From Paracoccaceae bacterium (GTDB lineage: Bacteria; Pseudomonadota; Alphaproteobacteria; Rhodobacterales; Rhodobacteraceae), in NCBI GenBank assembly GCA_022843025.1, contig JALHOL010000001.1:620001-684000 (forward strand): 64,000 bases of DNA, in the 5' to 3' direction. The notes beneath the pieces were generated by a model that saw only the letters and a list, made by a program, of their open reading frames with translations, ran no database searches and had not been told where the DNA came from. The position numbers and the translations under genes were made by a program. This document shows, in pieces, positions 1-8,000 of this stretch (position 1 is its first letter; every line of letters starts with the position of its first letter).

Positions 1-24
1 CTCTTGACCCATCGGAAAGACATC

Positions 25-438
25 ATGGCCCATATCCGCCACCGCAAGTTCAACACCAAGGACACCTACCCCGAACAGAAGCTGGACAATGATCTGGCGC
101 AGGCCGTGGTGGCGCGGGGGACGATGATCTTTTTGCGCGGGCAATGCCCGCAGGATCTCGACACCGCGCAGAACATCGGCAGCCATGATCCGGTGGAGCA
201 GACCCACAAGGTGATGCAGAACATCCGCCAGTTGGTCGAGGAATGCGGGGGCAAGATGGAGCATGTGACCAAGCTGGTGGTCTATCTGACCGATGTGCGC
301 CACCGCGAGGCCGTCTATCGCACGATGGGCGAATATATCCGGGGTGTGCATCCCGTCTGCACCGGGTTGGTCGTGGTGGCGCTGGCGCGGCCGGATTGGC
401 TGGTGGAGATTGACGCCACTGCCGTGATCCCCGACTGA
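25..438 (+). CDS. RidA/YjgF/UK114-family protein, non-canonical active site
   Basis: A 137-residue protein with the trimeric chorismate-mutase-like fold expected of the Rid family. The stretch 'FLRGQCPQDLD' (about 36-46) and the C-terminal 'LVEIDATAVIP' match the family. Canonical RidA hydrolyses reactive enamines/imines such as 2-aminoacrylate and relies on an Arg in a 'PART' motif. Here the equivalent segment reads 'HPVCTG' (109-114), so Cys112 replaces that Arg. This places the protein in a divergent Rid subgroup and makes 2-aminoacrylate deaminase activity doubtful. I chose the ATG at 25, preceded by a GGAAAG ribosome site, over the in-frame TTG at 4. It is followed by a DUF1028 gene, a pairing I recall from other proteobacteria. 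The upstream context is outside the window. Confidence 0.85.
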   Translation: MAHIRHRKFNTKDTYPEQKLDNDLAQAVVARGTMIFLRGQCPQDLDTAQNIGSHDPVEQTHKVMQNIRQLVEECGGKMEHVTKLVVYLTDVRHREAVYRTMGEYIRGVHPVCTGLVVVALARPDWLVEIDATAVIPD

Positions 439-473
439 GCCTGCCCCCGAACCACCCTGCATCCGCGTTGCAT

Positions 474-524
474 GGGTATGTGTTGCCAAGATGAAGCTGC
501 CGTTTCACCTTGGCCCAAATACCC
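474..524. repeat. Paired inverted copies of the GGGTATTT...CCAAGATGAAG element
   Basis: A forward copy at 474-496 (GGGTATGTGTTGCCAAGATG + AAG) faces an inverted copy at 504-524 (TTCACCTTGGCCCAAATACC + C) across a 7-base spacer. Together they can fold into a roughly 20-bp imperfect stem. It lies between the RidA-like gene and the DUF1028 gene and could work as a terminator or processing site. Nine further copies occur in this window, all intergenic. Confidence 0.7.
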
Positions 525-552
525 ATCTTCGCCCGCCATCCCGAGGTGACGC

Positions 553-1230
553 ATGACATTTTCGCTGCTGGCCCGCTGTGCCGAAACAGGTGCATTCGGG
601 ATGGTGATTTCATCCTCATCCCCCGCCGTGGCGGCGCGTTGTGCCCATGCGCGGGCGGGGGTTGGGGTGGCGGCGACGCAGAACATCACCGACCCGGCAC
701 TGGGGCCTGCGCTGCTGGCGCGGTTGGCGGCGGGGGAGGCGGCGGCGGCGGCGATGGCCGGGGTCGTGGCGGGGGCGGCGTTTGCAGAGTATCGGCAGCT
801 GATGGTGGTCGATGGGCAGGGCCGGACGGCCAGCCATAGCGGCGCGCATGTGCTGGGGTGCTGGGCGGTGGCCGAGGGCGCAGGGGTGATCGCCGGGGGG
901 AACCTTTTGGCGCATGAGGGCGTGCCACAGGCCATGGTGGCGGGGTTTCTGGCGGCCTCTGGGGCGCTGGGCAACCGGCTGGTGGCGGCGCTGATGGCGG
1001 GGCGCGATGCCGGGGGCGAGGCGGGGCCGGTGCATTCGGCAGGGCTGTTGATGGTGGACCGGGAAAGCTGGCCTGTGGCGGAGCTGCGCTGTGACTGGTC
1101 GGATGAGGCGCGCCCGATCGAGGCGGTGGCGCGGGCCTGGGGGGTGTATGCGCCGCAGATGGCGGCCTACGTCCAGCGGGCGCGCGATCCGCGCGCGGCG
1201 CCGTCCTACGGGGTGCCGGGGGAGAAGTGA
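553..1230 (+). CDS. DUF1028 domain protein (Ntn-hydrolase-like)
   Basis: A 225-residue protein starting 'MTFSLLARCAETGAFGMVIS', the typical N-terminus of the DUF1028 family. That family is predicted to adopt an N-terminal-nucleophile hydrolase fold, but its substrate is not established. The 'ATQNITDPALG' segment (about 41-51) and the Asp/Gly-rich centre with 'RTASHSGAHVLG' are family hallmarks. A GAGGTGA ribosome site lies just before the ATG. The gene is in line with the upstream RidA-like gene and the downstream LysR gene (41-bp gap), so the three may form one regulatory unit. A role in amino-acid or peptide-derivative turnover is inference from this pairing only. Confidence 0.85.
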   Translation: MTFSLLARCAETGAFGMVISSSSPAVAARCAHARAGVGVAATQNITDPALGPALLARLAAGEAAAAAMAGVVAGAAFAEYRQLMVVDGQGRTASHSGAHVLGCWAVAEGAGVIAGGNLLAHEGVPQAMVAGFLAASGALGNRLVAALMAGRDAGGEAGPVHSAGLLMVDRESWPVAELRCDWSDEARPIEAVARAWGVYAPQMAAYVQRARDPRAAPSYGVPGEK

Positions 1231-1271
1231 GGGGGCTTTCGCCCCGGCGGCGGGCGGGCTAGCCTGCGCCC

Positions 1272-2219
1272 ATGCCCCTGCGGTTCACCCTTCGCCAATT
1301 GGAATATCTGGTCGCGGTTGCGGAATGCGGGTCCGTCGCGCTGGCGGCGGAGCGGTGCCATGTTTCATCGCCGTCGATTTCCGCTGCGATTGCGCAGCTG
1401 GAGCAGGAATTCGGGCTGCCTTTGTTCATCCGCCGCCATGCGCAGGGTCTGTCGCTGACTGAAGGGGGGCGGCAATTCACCGAAGCGGCGCGGGCGGTGC
1501 TTGCGGCGGGGGCGGCGCTGAACGACAGGGCGGCAGAGTTGACGGGGCAGGTGCGGGGGCCGCTGGCGGTGGGCTGTCTGCTGACCTTTGCGCAGGTGGT
1601 GTTGCCGCGCCTGCGGCGCAGCTTTGCCGAGGCCCATCCCGAGGTGGAGTTTCGCCAGTCCGAGCATGACCATGCCGCACTGATCGAGGCGCTGCGCCAT
1701 GCGCGGCTGGATGCGGCGCTGTCTTATGATCTGGAATTGCCGGGCGATCTGGAGTTTCTGCCGCTGTTGCCGCTGGCGCCTTATGCGCTGTTGCCAGAGG
1801 GGCATCCGCTGGCGGGGCGCGCGCAGGTGACGGCGGCCGATCTGGCGCCGCATCCGATGGTGCTTCTGGACCTGCCCTACAGTGCCGATTACTTCCTGTC
1901 CTTTTTCACCGCCGAAGGCCTGCGGCCGCAGATTGCGGAACGCACGCGCGACATGGGGGTGATGCGGGCGATGGTGGCCAACGGGTTTGGCTATTCCATT
2001 GCCAATATAAGGCTGGGATCGGACCGCGCGCCGGATGGGCGGCGGCTGGTCTTTGTGCCGCTGGTCACGCCGCGCGCGCCGATGCGGATGGGGTTGATCC
2101 TGCCCGCCGGGGGGCCGCTGCGGCGGGCAGTGGCGGCCTTTGCCGATCATTGCCGCGCGGTGCTGACCGAGGATGCCTTGCCGGGGCTAACGGATCCTGA
2201 CTTTGGTCGCCATGGTTGA
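1272..2219 (+). CDS. LysR-family transcriptional regulator
   Basis: A 315-residue LysR-type regulator. The winged helix-turn-helix occupies about residues 3-62 ('FTLRQLEYLVAVAECGS' then 'SSPSISAAIAQLEQEFGL'), and a substrate-binding-like effector domain runs from about residue 90 to the end. The effector cannot be read from the sequence. The gene is transcribed in the same direction as the DUF1028 gene and CbiX homologue, so the usual LysR arrangement of divergence from its target is absent. It could regulate the unit it ends or act in trans. Confidence 0.92.
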   Translation: MPLRFTLRQLEYLVAVAECGSVALAAERCHVSSPSISAAIAQLEQEFGLPLFIRRHAQGLSLTEGGRQFTEAARAVLAAGAALNDRAAELTGQVRGPLAVGCLLTFAQVVLPRLRRSFAEAHPEVEFRQSEHDHAALIEALRHARLDAALSYDLELPGDLEFLPLLPLAPYALLPEGHPLAGRAQVTAADLAPHPMVLLDLPYSADYFLSFFTAEGLRPQIAERTRDMGVMRAMVANGFGYSIANIRLGSDRAPDGRRLVFVPLVTPRAPMRMGLILPAGGPLRRAVAAFADHCRAVLTEDALPGLTDPDFGRHG

Positions 2220-2249
2220 CGGGCGGCCGGGAATGGCTAGATCGCGGGC

Positions 2250-3017
2250 ATGACACAGGAACCCATCCCCCGCCTGCCCGCTGCTCAACCCGTTGCGTTG
2301 GCCGCAGCGTTGCCCGCTGCTTTGATCGTGGCGCATGGACAGCCATCCGACCCCGGCCCCGCTGCCGCCGAGATTGCCTTTCTTGCGGCCAAGGTGCAGG
2401 CGCTGATGCCGGGGTGGCGCATAAGGTCGGCCACTTTGGCGGAACCCGATGCGCTGCCGCGCGAGGTGGCGGCGGCAGGCGGGGCGGGGCTGGTCTATCC
2501 GCTGTTCATGGCGGGGGGGTGGTTCACCACCACCCATCTGCCCGCCAAGTTGGCCGAGGCCGGGGGGGCGGATTGGCGCATCCTGCCGCCGTTTGGGCTG
2601 GATGCGGGGGTGCAAGCGCTGACGCTGACATTGGCGCGCGAAGCGGCAGCGCGGCGCGGTCACGCGCCAGCCGACCTGCCGCTTCTCTTGGCGGCGCATG
2701 GCAGTTTCCGCAGCGCGGCCCCATCGGAGGTGGCCTATGCCATGGCAGACCGGCTGCGGCAGGAGGCGGGGTTTACGCGGGTGGAGGCGGCCTTTATCGA
2801 CCAGTCGCCCCGCATTGTGGAGGCGGCTGCGGGTTTCCCCCCCGGATCGCTGGTGCTTCCGTTCTTTGCCGCGCGCGGCGGGCATGTGATCGACGATCTG
2901 CCGCAGGCCTTGGCGGAGGCGGGGTTTGAGGGCGATCTGCTTCCGCCCGTCGGTCTGGACGCGCGGGTGCCGGGGTTGATCCGGCACGCACTGAAGGCGG
3001 CGCTCAAGGCGCGGTGA
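2250..3017 (+). CDS. CbiX/SirB-type sirohydrochlorin chelatase-like protein
   Basis: A 255-residue protein with two CbiX-like halves. The first has 'LIVAHGQPSDPG' near residue 30 and the second 'LLLAAHGSFRS' near residue 150. These His-Gly signatures supply metal-binding histidines in class II chelatases, which insert Co or Fe into sirohydrochlorin for cobalamin or siroheme. The length matches the long two-domain form rather than the about 125-residue archaeal CbiXS. No other tetrapyrrole gene is nearby, so Co versus Fe cannot be decided. Its 3' end overlaps the convergent histidine kinase gene by 14 bp. Confidence 0.8.
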   Translation: MTQEPIPRLPAAQPVALAAALPAALIVAHGQPSDPGPAAAEIAFLAAKVQALMPGWRIRSATLAEPDALPREVAAAGGAGLVYPLFMAGGWFTTTHLPAKLAEAGGADWRILPPFGLDAGVQALTLTLAREAAARRGHAPADLPLLLAAHGSFRSAAPSEVAYAMADRLRQEAGFTRVEAAFIDQSPRIVEAAAGFPPGSLVLPFFAARGGHVIDDLPQALAEAGFEGDLLPPVGLDARVPGLIRHALKAALKAR

Positions 3018-5664
3018 TCGGCTCTGTCCCTTGTGCCTTTTGGGTGGCTTGATCCGCCCCGAGGCGGGCGAGTTCATCGGACAGGGCGGCGCGGGTGGCC
3101 TGCCAGACCGGGGCGAGGGCGGCCAGCGAGTCCATCACATCGGGCGCGGCGTCGGGTTCCGGGGTGGGTTCTGCACCATTGGCGGCCAGAAGCTTCAGCG
3201 CCGTTTCCGCTGCCCGCAGCGCCGCATAAAAGCGGCGCGTGCCAAAGGTGCCGGAACTGCCGACAAGGCGGTGGCACAGTGCCGCCATCTCGGCCGCGTC
3301 GGTCTGCGGATGACGGGTGGTGAGGTCGGCGATGATCGTGTCGCCTTCGGCGATCAGGCGGGTGATGAGGGGGATTGCCGTATCGGGGCCGATCTGGCGG
3401 ATCAGGTCGGCTAGAGCCGCGTCGTCGATTATGGGCATCTGGTGTGGCGGGGGCGGGGTTTGCGGGTCTGGCAACCGACCGGCCAGCGCGTGCAGCAGGG
3501 CCAGCCGGGCGATGGGTTTGGTCAGGGTGGCCTGCATCCCCGCCGCGTGAAAGCGGGCCACTTCATGCGGCAGGGCATGGGCGGTCAGCGCGAGGATGCG
3601 TGCGTCGCGCGACAGGCCCTGTCCGGCCCGGATCGCCTGGGTGGCGGCGATGCCATCCATACGCGGCATGGAGATATCCATCAGGATCACGTCAAAGGCC
3701 GTGGCGGCGGCCGCGTTCACCGCGTCGATGCCATCGGCGGCCTCTGTCACGTGGTGGCCTGCGCTATCCAGAAAACGGCGCAGGAGGAAGCGGTTGATGG
3801 CGTTGTCTTCGACCAAAAGAACCGAAAGCGGTGGTCCCGGGGGCGGATCTTCCGGCGGTGGCGCGGGCCGGACCCCGGTGACCGGCTCCTGCGGTTCCGG
3901 CGCGGCGGCGGACAGGTCGGCGGGTGGCAGGGGTAGGCGTAGCCAGAACAGGCTGCCTTCGCCTTCGATGCTTTCGACGCCGATCTCGCCCCCCAAGGCG
4001 CGCGCCAGCCGCCGCGCGATGCCAAGGCCAAGCCCGGTGCCCCCAGCGCTGCGGCCATAGCTGGCGTCAAGCGTGACGAAATCGTCGAAGATGCGGTCAA
4101 GGTCGGCCTCGGCGATGCCGATGCCGGTGTCGCTGACACGCAGTTCCACCAGCGCGTCCGGGCCGGAGAGGCGTTCCACCTCTACCGTGATGTCGCCGTT
4201 GCGGGTGAACTTGACCGCATTGCCGATGAGGTTGAGCATGATTTGCCGCAACTGCCCGGAATCGCCCATGACGGGCCCCAGCGGGCCGGTCGGATGCGAC
4301 AGGGTCATGCGGTTGCCCGCAGCGGCGGCAAGGCCGGCCTGATTGGCGATGGTTTCCTCCAGCAGACGGTCGAGGTCAAAGCGCGCGCAGTCGGGGCGGA
4401 TCATCCCGGCCTCGGCCCGCGATACATCGAGCACCGAATTCACGTGGCCCAGCAGGATATCGCCCGAGGCTTCCATGACGGAGAGGAGTTCCTTCTGCGC
4501 GTCATCCGTGGGCGTGCGGCGCAGCAGTTCCATCGACCCGATCAGACCGTTCAGCGGGGTGCGCATCTCATGGCTCATGACCGCGAGGAATTCGGCCTTG
4601 GCCTTTTCGCCGGCCTGGGCGCGGTCCAGCGCGCGGGTCAGGGCGACCTCGGCCTCGCGCCGGGTCGAGATGTCGCGGACGAAGGCCACGACGAGGCCTG
4701 CTTCGGCGATCTGGGACCGGGCGATGGACACCTCGGCCGGGAAGCTGCGGCCATCGGCGCGGTGGGCGTCCACCTCGATGCGGAGCGGGTGGGTGGCATC
4801 CGCCCCCGGATCGCGGAGCGCGGTGATCAGGGCGCGTTGCTGTGGGCCATCGGGGCCTTCGGCAAACAGCAGGGTGAGCGCGTTTTGCCCCTGCGCGGCG
4901 GCGGCGGGCAGGCCAAAGATCGCCTCGGCGGCCGGGTTGAATTCCCGGATCACACCGCCCCGATCGGTGACGACAATGGCATCGGCCGAGGTGGAAACGA
5001 TGGTGGACAGCCGCGCCCCGGTATCGGCGAGCGCGCGTTTCTGCGCCTCGGACCGGCGGAATTGCAGGGCCAATGCCCCGGCCACCCCGGCCACGATCAG
5101 CAGCAGCGCCCCGGTTACAAGCGCCAGCCGCACCAGCGTATCCGAGATCGATTCGCGGTTCGTGTCGGATTGCGCGGTGAATTCGGACAGGGCGTTCAAC
5201 GTCATCTGGCGGGCGGTGGCGCGCAGTTCGGGCAATGGCGTGCCGATGCGCCCCAGAGCGGCGGCAAGCTGGGTATCGGGCGCGTCGATCAGCGGAACGG
5301 TGTTGTCCAGATAGCGGCGCAGGCGGGCATGATCGGCGCTGTAATCGGCACGGGCAAGCATCGGGGCGTAGACCGTGCTTTGTTCCAGCATCCCCACGCG
5401 GCTGTAGACGACGTTGAACCAGCGCCGCACCTCATCAAGCTGGGCCGAGGACGGGTTGTCGCGCGCGGCGGCCACCGCGCCTTGCAGGCGCAGCACCTCG
5501 ACCTCGGTCTGCATCATCACCCATTGGGTGTTGTCGGAGTTTGCACGTTGCAGAACCGCCAATTTCGCGCGCACGGTCTGGGCGAGAAGGACCATGGCGA
5601 TCAGGCATGACAGGGCCAGCAGCGTGGTCACGCCAAGCCGAAGCCGCCTTGCCCAAAGCTGCAT
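3004..5664 (-). CDS. Hybrid sensor histidine kinase (TM-PAS-HisKA-HATPase-REC-HPt)
   Basis: An 886-residue multidomain kinase. Transmembrane helices lie at about 10-30 and 179-200 and enclose a periplasmic sensor of about 150 residues. A PAS domain spans about 215-335. HisKA contains 'MSHEMRTPLNGL' with phospho-acceptor His365. The HATPase domain has the N box 'NLIGNAVKFTRNG', G1 'DTGIGI' and G2 'GGTGLGLGIA'. The receiver domain has Asp663 in 'LMDISMPRMD', and the C-terminal HPt has His798 in 'ALCHRLVGSSG'. This is a complete His-Asp-His phosphorelay in one chain that would need a separate final response regulator. The divergent LuxR-type regulator starting 163 bp away is the obvious partner. 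The stimulus is unknown. Confidence 0.95.
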   Translation of the reverse strand: MQLWARRLRLGVTTLLALSCLIAMVLLAQTVRAKLAVLQRANSDNTQWVMMQTEVEVLRLQGAVAAARDNPSSAQLDEVRRWFNVVYSRVGMLEQSTVYAPMLARADYSADHARLRRYLDNTVPLIDAPDTQLAAALGRIGTPLPELRATARQMTLNALSEFTAQSDTNRESISDTLVRLALVTGALLLIVAGVAGALALQFRRSEAQKRALADTGARLSTIVSTSADAIVVTDRGGVIREFNPAAEAIFGLPAAAAQGQNALTLLFAEGPDGPQQRALITALRDPGADATHPLRIEVDAHRADGRSFPAEVSIARSQIAEAGLVVAFVRDISTRREAEVALTRALDRAQAGEKAKAEFLAVMSHEMRTPLNGLIGSMELLRRTPTDDAQKELLSVMEASGDILLGHVNSVLDVSRAEAGMIRPDCARFDLDRLLEETIANQAGLAAAAGNRMTLSHPTGPLGPVMGDSGQLRQIMLNLIGNAVKFTRNGDITVEVERLSGPDALVELRVSDTGIGIAEADLDRIFDDFVTLDASYGRSAGGTGLGLGIARRLARALGGEIGVESIEGEGSLFWLRLPLPPADLSAAAPEPQEPVTGVRPAPPPEDPPPGPPLSVLLVEDNAINRFLLRRFLDSAGHHVTEAADGIDAVNAAAATAFDVILMDISMPRMDGIAATQAIRAGQGLSRDARILALTAHALPHEVARFHAAGMQATLTKPIARLALLHALAGRLPDPQTPPPPHQMPIIDDAALADLIRQIGPDTAIPLITRLIAEGDTIIADLTTRHPQTDAAEMAALCHRLVGSSGTFGTRRFYAALRAAETALKLLAANGAEPTPEPDAAPDVMDSLAALAPVWQATRAALSDELARLGADQATQKAQGTEPITAP

Positions 5665-5826
5665 TGTTTGCCCTGCCTTCTGTTCCGGTTTGCCTGTAGC
5701 GTGTCAAAGGGCCGTGACCCATGCCAGAGGCTAGGGCAGATGGGGCTTGCCTTCCAAGGCGTTTCACACGGTAAAGTAACGGCATTGACGGTCGTTCTGA
5801 AAGCAGAGCAATTCAGGACAGACCAC

Positions 5827-6459
5827 ATGATGCGGATGGGACAGGCGGACATGCGGCTTTTGCTGGCCGACGATCATGATCTGGTGCGCGAGACGCTTGC
5901 CGCCTTTCTGATGGCAGAAGGGTTCGAAGAGGTATGCTGTGTGGCCACCCTGCCTGAGGCGGTGGCGGTGCTGGAGAAGGGCGCGCGGTTTGATCTGGTG
6001 CTGCTGGATTACGGCATGCCGGGGATGAACGGGTTGGAGGGGCTGGCGCGGGCGCGGGCGGCGGCACCGGGGGTGCCGGTTGCCATCATCACCGGCACGG
6101 TGCAGCGCGACCTGGCCGAAGCTGCGTTGGCTGCGGGGGCGGCGGGGTTCATTCCCAAGACGCTGGCGTCACGCGCGATGATCGCGGCGGTGCAGTTGAT
6201 GACCTCGGGCGATGTGTTCGCGCCGATTTCGCTGTTGATGAAGGAACCCGAAATGGCGCTGGCGTTGCAGACGCTGACCCGGCGCGAGACGGATGTGCTG
6301 CGCGGCATCTGCGAGGGCAAGCCGAACAAGGAGATCGCCCGCGATCTGGACCTGCAGGAGGTGACGGTGAAGCTGCATGTCAAGACGCTGAGTCGCAAGC
6401 TGGGCGCGAAGAACCGCACCCATGCGGCAATGATCGCGCGGGATGCTGGGTTGAGCTGA
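5827..6459 (+). CDS. NarL/LuxR-family response regulator
   Basis: A 210-residue two-domain regulator. The receiver domain (about 10-125) has the acidic pair in 'LLLADDHDLV' and phospho-acceptor Asp61 in 'VLLDYGMPGMNG'. The LuxR helix-turn-helix is at about 147-208 ('LTRRETDVLRGICEGKPNKE', then 'VTVKLHVKTLSRKLGAKNRT'). The frame is open further upstream, but the ATG at 5827 gives the usual spacing before the first Asp residues. A second ATG at 5851 is possible. It is divergent from the hybrid kinase and is probably the end point of that phosphorelay. Its targets are unknown. Confidence 0.93.
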   Translation: MMRMGQADMRLLLADDHDLVRETLAAFLMAEGFEEVCCVATLPEAVAVLEKGARFDLVLLDYGMPGMNGLEGLARARAAAPGVPVAIITGTVQRDLAEAALAAGAAGFIPKTLASRAMIAAVQLMTSGDVFAPISLLMKEPEMALALQTLTRRETDVLRGICEGKPNKEIARDLDLQEVTVKLHVKTLSRKLGAKNRTHAAMIARDAGLS

Positions 6460-6484
6460 CGGGTTCGGATTTGGGGGGGCCAAC

Positions 6485-6593
6485 GATTTTTCTGCGAAAA
6501 ATCAGGCCCCCCTCGCTGATTTTTCCAGCGACGGATCAAGCGTTTTGTGCCGGGGGCAGGGCGTGAATTTTCGCAGGAAATTCGTGCGCCCTG
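6485..6593. terminator. Two A/T-stem hairpins between convergent genes
   Basis: The first hairpin, 6485-6503, reads GATTTTT-CTGCG-AAAAATC. The second, 6557-6593, has an inner GAATTT/AAATTC stem nested in CAGGGCG/CGCCCTG. They fill the 146-bp gap between the response regulator (plus) and the GS-like gene (minus), so a bidirectional terminator role is likely. Related A/T-stem hairpins recur at 43801 and 53034. Confidence 0.65.
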
Positions 6594-6605
6594 CCGGGGC
6601 GCGTG

Positions 6606-8000
6606 TCAGACCGTGTGAAGGTAAAGGTCGAAATCGACCTCGCTGACCGTGCGGGCGACGCGGGCGTGTTCCGCCGCCTTGATCGCGGTGAAGGTGCGGT
6701 GCATGTCTTCACCCAGCGCGTCCTTGAGGAAGGCAGAGGCGGTGGCCGCCTCGATCGCCTGCCGCCAGTCGACCGGGATCGGCGGGGCATCCTGGGCATC
6801 GGCATAGCCGTTTCCGGTGGTTTCCGGGCCGGGGTCGATCTTGTGGCGCAACCCGTGGCGGATGCCTGCCAGCACGGTGGCCGCGACAAGATAGGGGTTG
6901 GCATCCACCCCGGCGGGGCGGTGTTCGATGCGGCGGGCCTTGATGTCGCCTGCCGGGATGCGCAACGCGACAGAGCGGTTGTTCACGCCCCAGGTCGGGC
7001 TGACGGGGGCATAGCTTTGCGCGGCAAAGCGGCGCCAACTGTTGGCGTGGGGAGCGAAGACCAGCATGGATTCGCCCATCGTCGCGCGCAGGCCACCCAG
7101 CGCGTGCAGGATGGCGGGGTTCCACTGGCCCTCGGTCTGCTCGACAAACACATTTCGGCCATCGGCATCGCAGAGCGAGACGTGGAAATGCATGCCGGAG
7201 CCTGCGTATTTCTCCACCGGTTTGGCCATGAAGCAGGCGGTCACGCCGTGCTGGCGGGCCTGTAGGCGGACGATCCGCTTGAGCCGCATCAGATCATCGG
7301 CCGCCTGCATCACATCGGTGCGGTAATGCAGGGTCAGTTCATACTGGCCCGGCGCATATTCCGAAATCATGGTTTCGGCCTTGATCCCGGCCTTCTCTGC
7401 CGCGGCGTAGATGTCGCTGAACAGCGGCAACATGCCGTGCAGATGGTCCACCGAATAGACCTCGGTCTTGTGTGAGCCGCGGCCATCGAGCACGTCGCGC
7501 GCGGGTTGGACCTTGCCATCGGGGCCGCGGTCGTTGGAGAGGAGGAAGAACTCCAACTCGAACGCGCCTGCGGGAAACAGGCCTTCGCCCGCCATGGCAT
7601 CGACCTGCCGTTGCAGGGCGTGGCGGGGGTCGGAGGTCATGGGATTGCCGTCGAGATCATAGAGCGACATCAGCACCTCGCCGCGCGGCGGCTGGGTGGC
7701 GTGCAGCGGCACGAGCGTGCCGGGGATGGGCCAAGCGCGCAGGTCGCCATCGCCCTGATCCCAGATCAGGCCGGTTTCATGCACATCTTCGCCGCAGATA
7801 TCGAGGCCGAGGATGGAAATGGGCAGGTGGCGGCCAGAGCGGTAAAAGGACAAAAGCTCATGCCGGCGGATGATCTTGCCGCGGCCGATTCCGTTCGAAT
7901 CGTGCAGGACGATATCGAAGGCCTCGATTTCGGGGTGGGCCGCGAGGAAGGCTTCGGCCTCGGCTACGGTGGAGCCGGAGGGGCTGATGGTATCGGTCAT
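6606..8000 (-). CDS. Glutamine synthetase-like gamma-glutamylamine ligase (PuuA/GlnT-type)
   Basis: A 464-residue member of the glutamine synthetase family. It shows the N-terminal beta-grasp segment ('IVLHDSNGIGRGKIIRRHEL'), a Glu metal ligand in 'AFELEFFLLS', 'YAPGQYELTLHY', the ATP-site 'GSGMHFHVSL' and the C-terminal 'AGDIKARRIEHRPAGVDANP'. Divergence from GlnA and pairing with an aminotransferase point to a gamma-glutamyl-polyamine or amine ligase rather than biosynthetic glutamine synthesis. I chose the ATG at 8000. Its ATGA overlaps the stop of the upstream aminotransferase by 4 bp, so the two are probably translationally coupled. The substrate is not readable from the sequence. Confidence 0.85.
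   Translation of the reverse strand: MTDTISPSGSTVAEAEAFLAAHPEIEAFDIVLHDSNGIGRGKIIRRHELLSFYRSGRHLPISILGLDICGEDVHETGLIWDQGDGDLRAWPIPGTLVPLHATQPPRGEVLMSLYDLDGNPMTSDPRHALQRQVDAMAGEGLFPAGAFELEFFLLSNDRGPDGKVQPARDVLDGRGSHKTEVYSVDHLHGMLPLFSDIYAAAEKAGIKAETMISEYAPGQYELTLHYRTDVMQAADDLMRLKRIVRLQARQHGVTACFMAKPVEKYAGSGMHFHVSLCDADGRNVFVEQTEGQWNPAILHALGGLRATMGESMLVFAPHANSWRRFAAQSYAPVSPTWGVNNRSVALRIPAGDIKARRIEHRPAGVDANPYLVAATVLAGIRHGLRHKIDPGPETTGNGYADAQDAPPIPVDWRQAIEAATASAFLKDALGEDMHRTFTAIKAAEHARVARTVSEVDFDLYLHTV

Noticed and set aside
4243..5610. A 455-codon plus-strand frame opposite the hybrid kinase
   Set aside because: No recognisable domain, and the minus strand has complete kinase motifs throughout.
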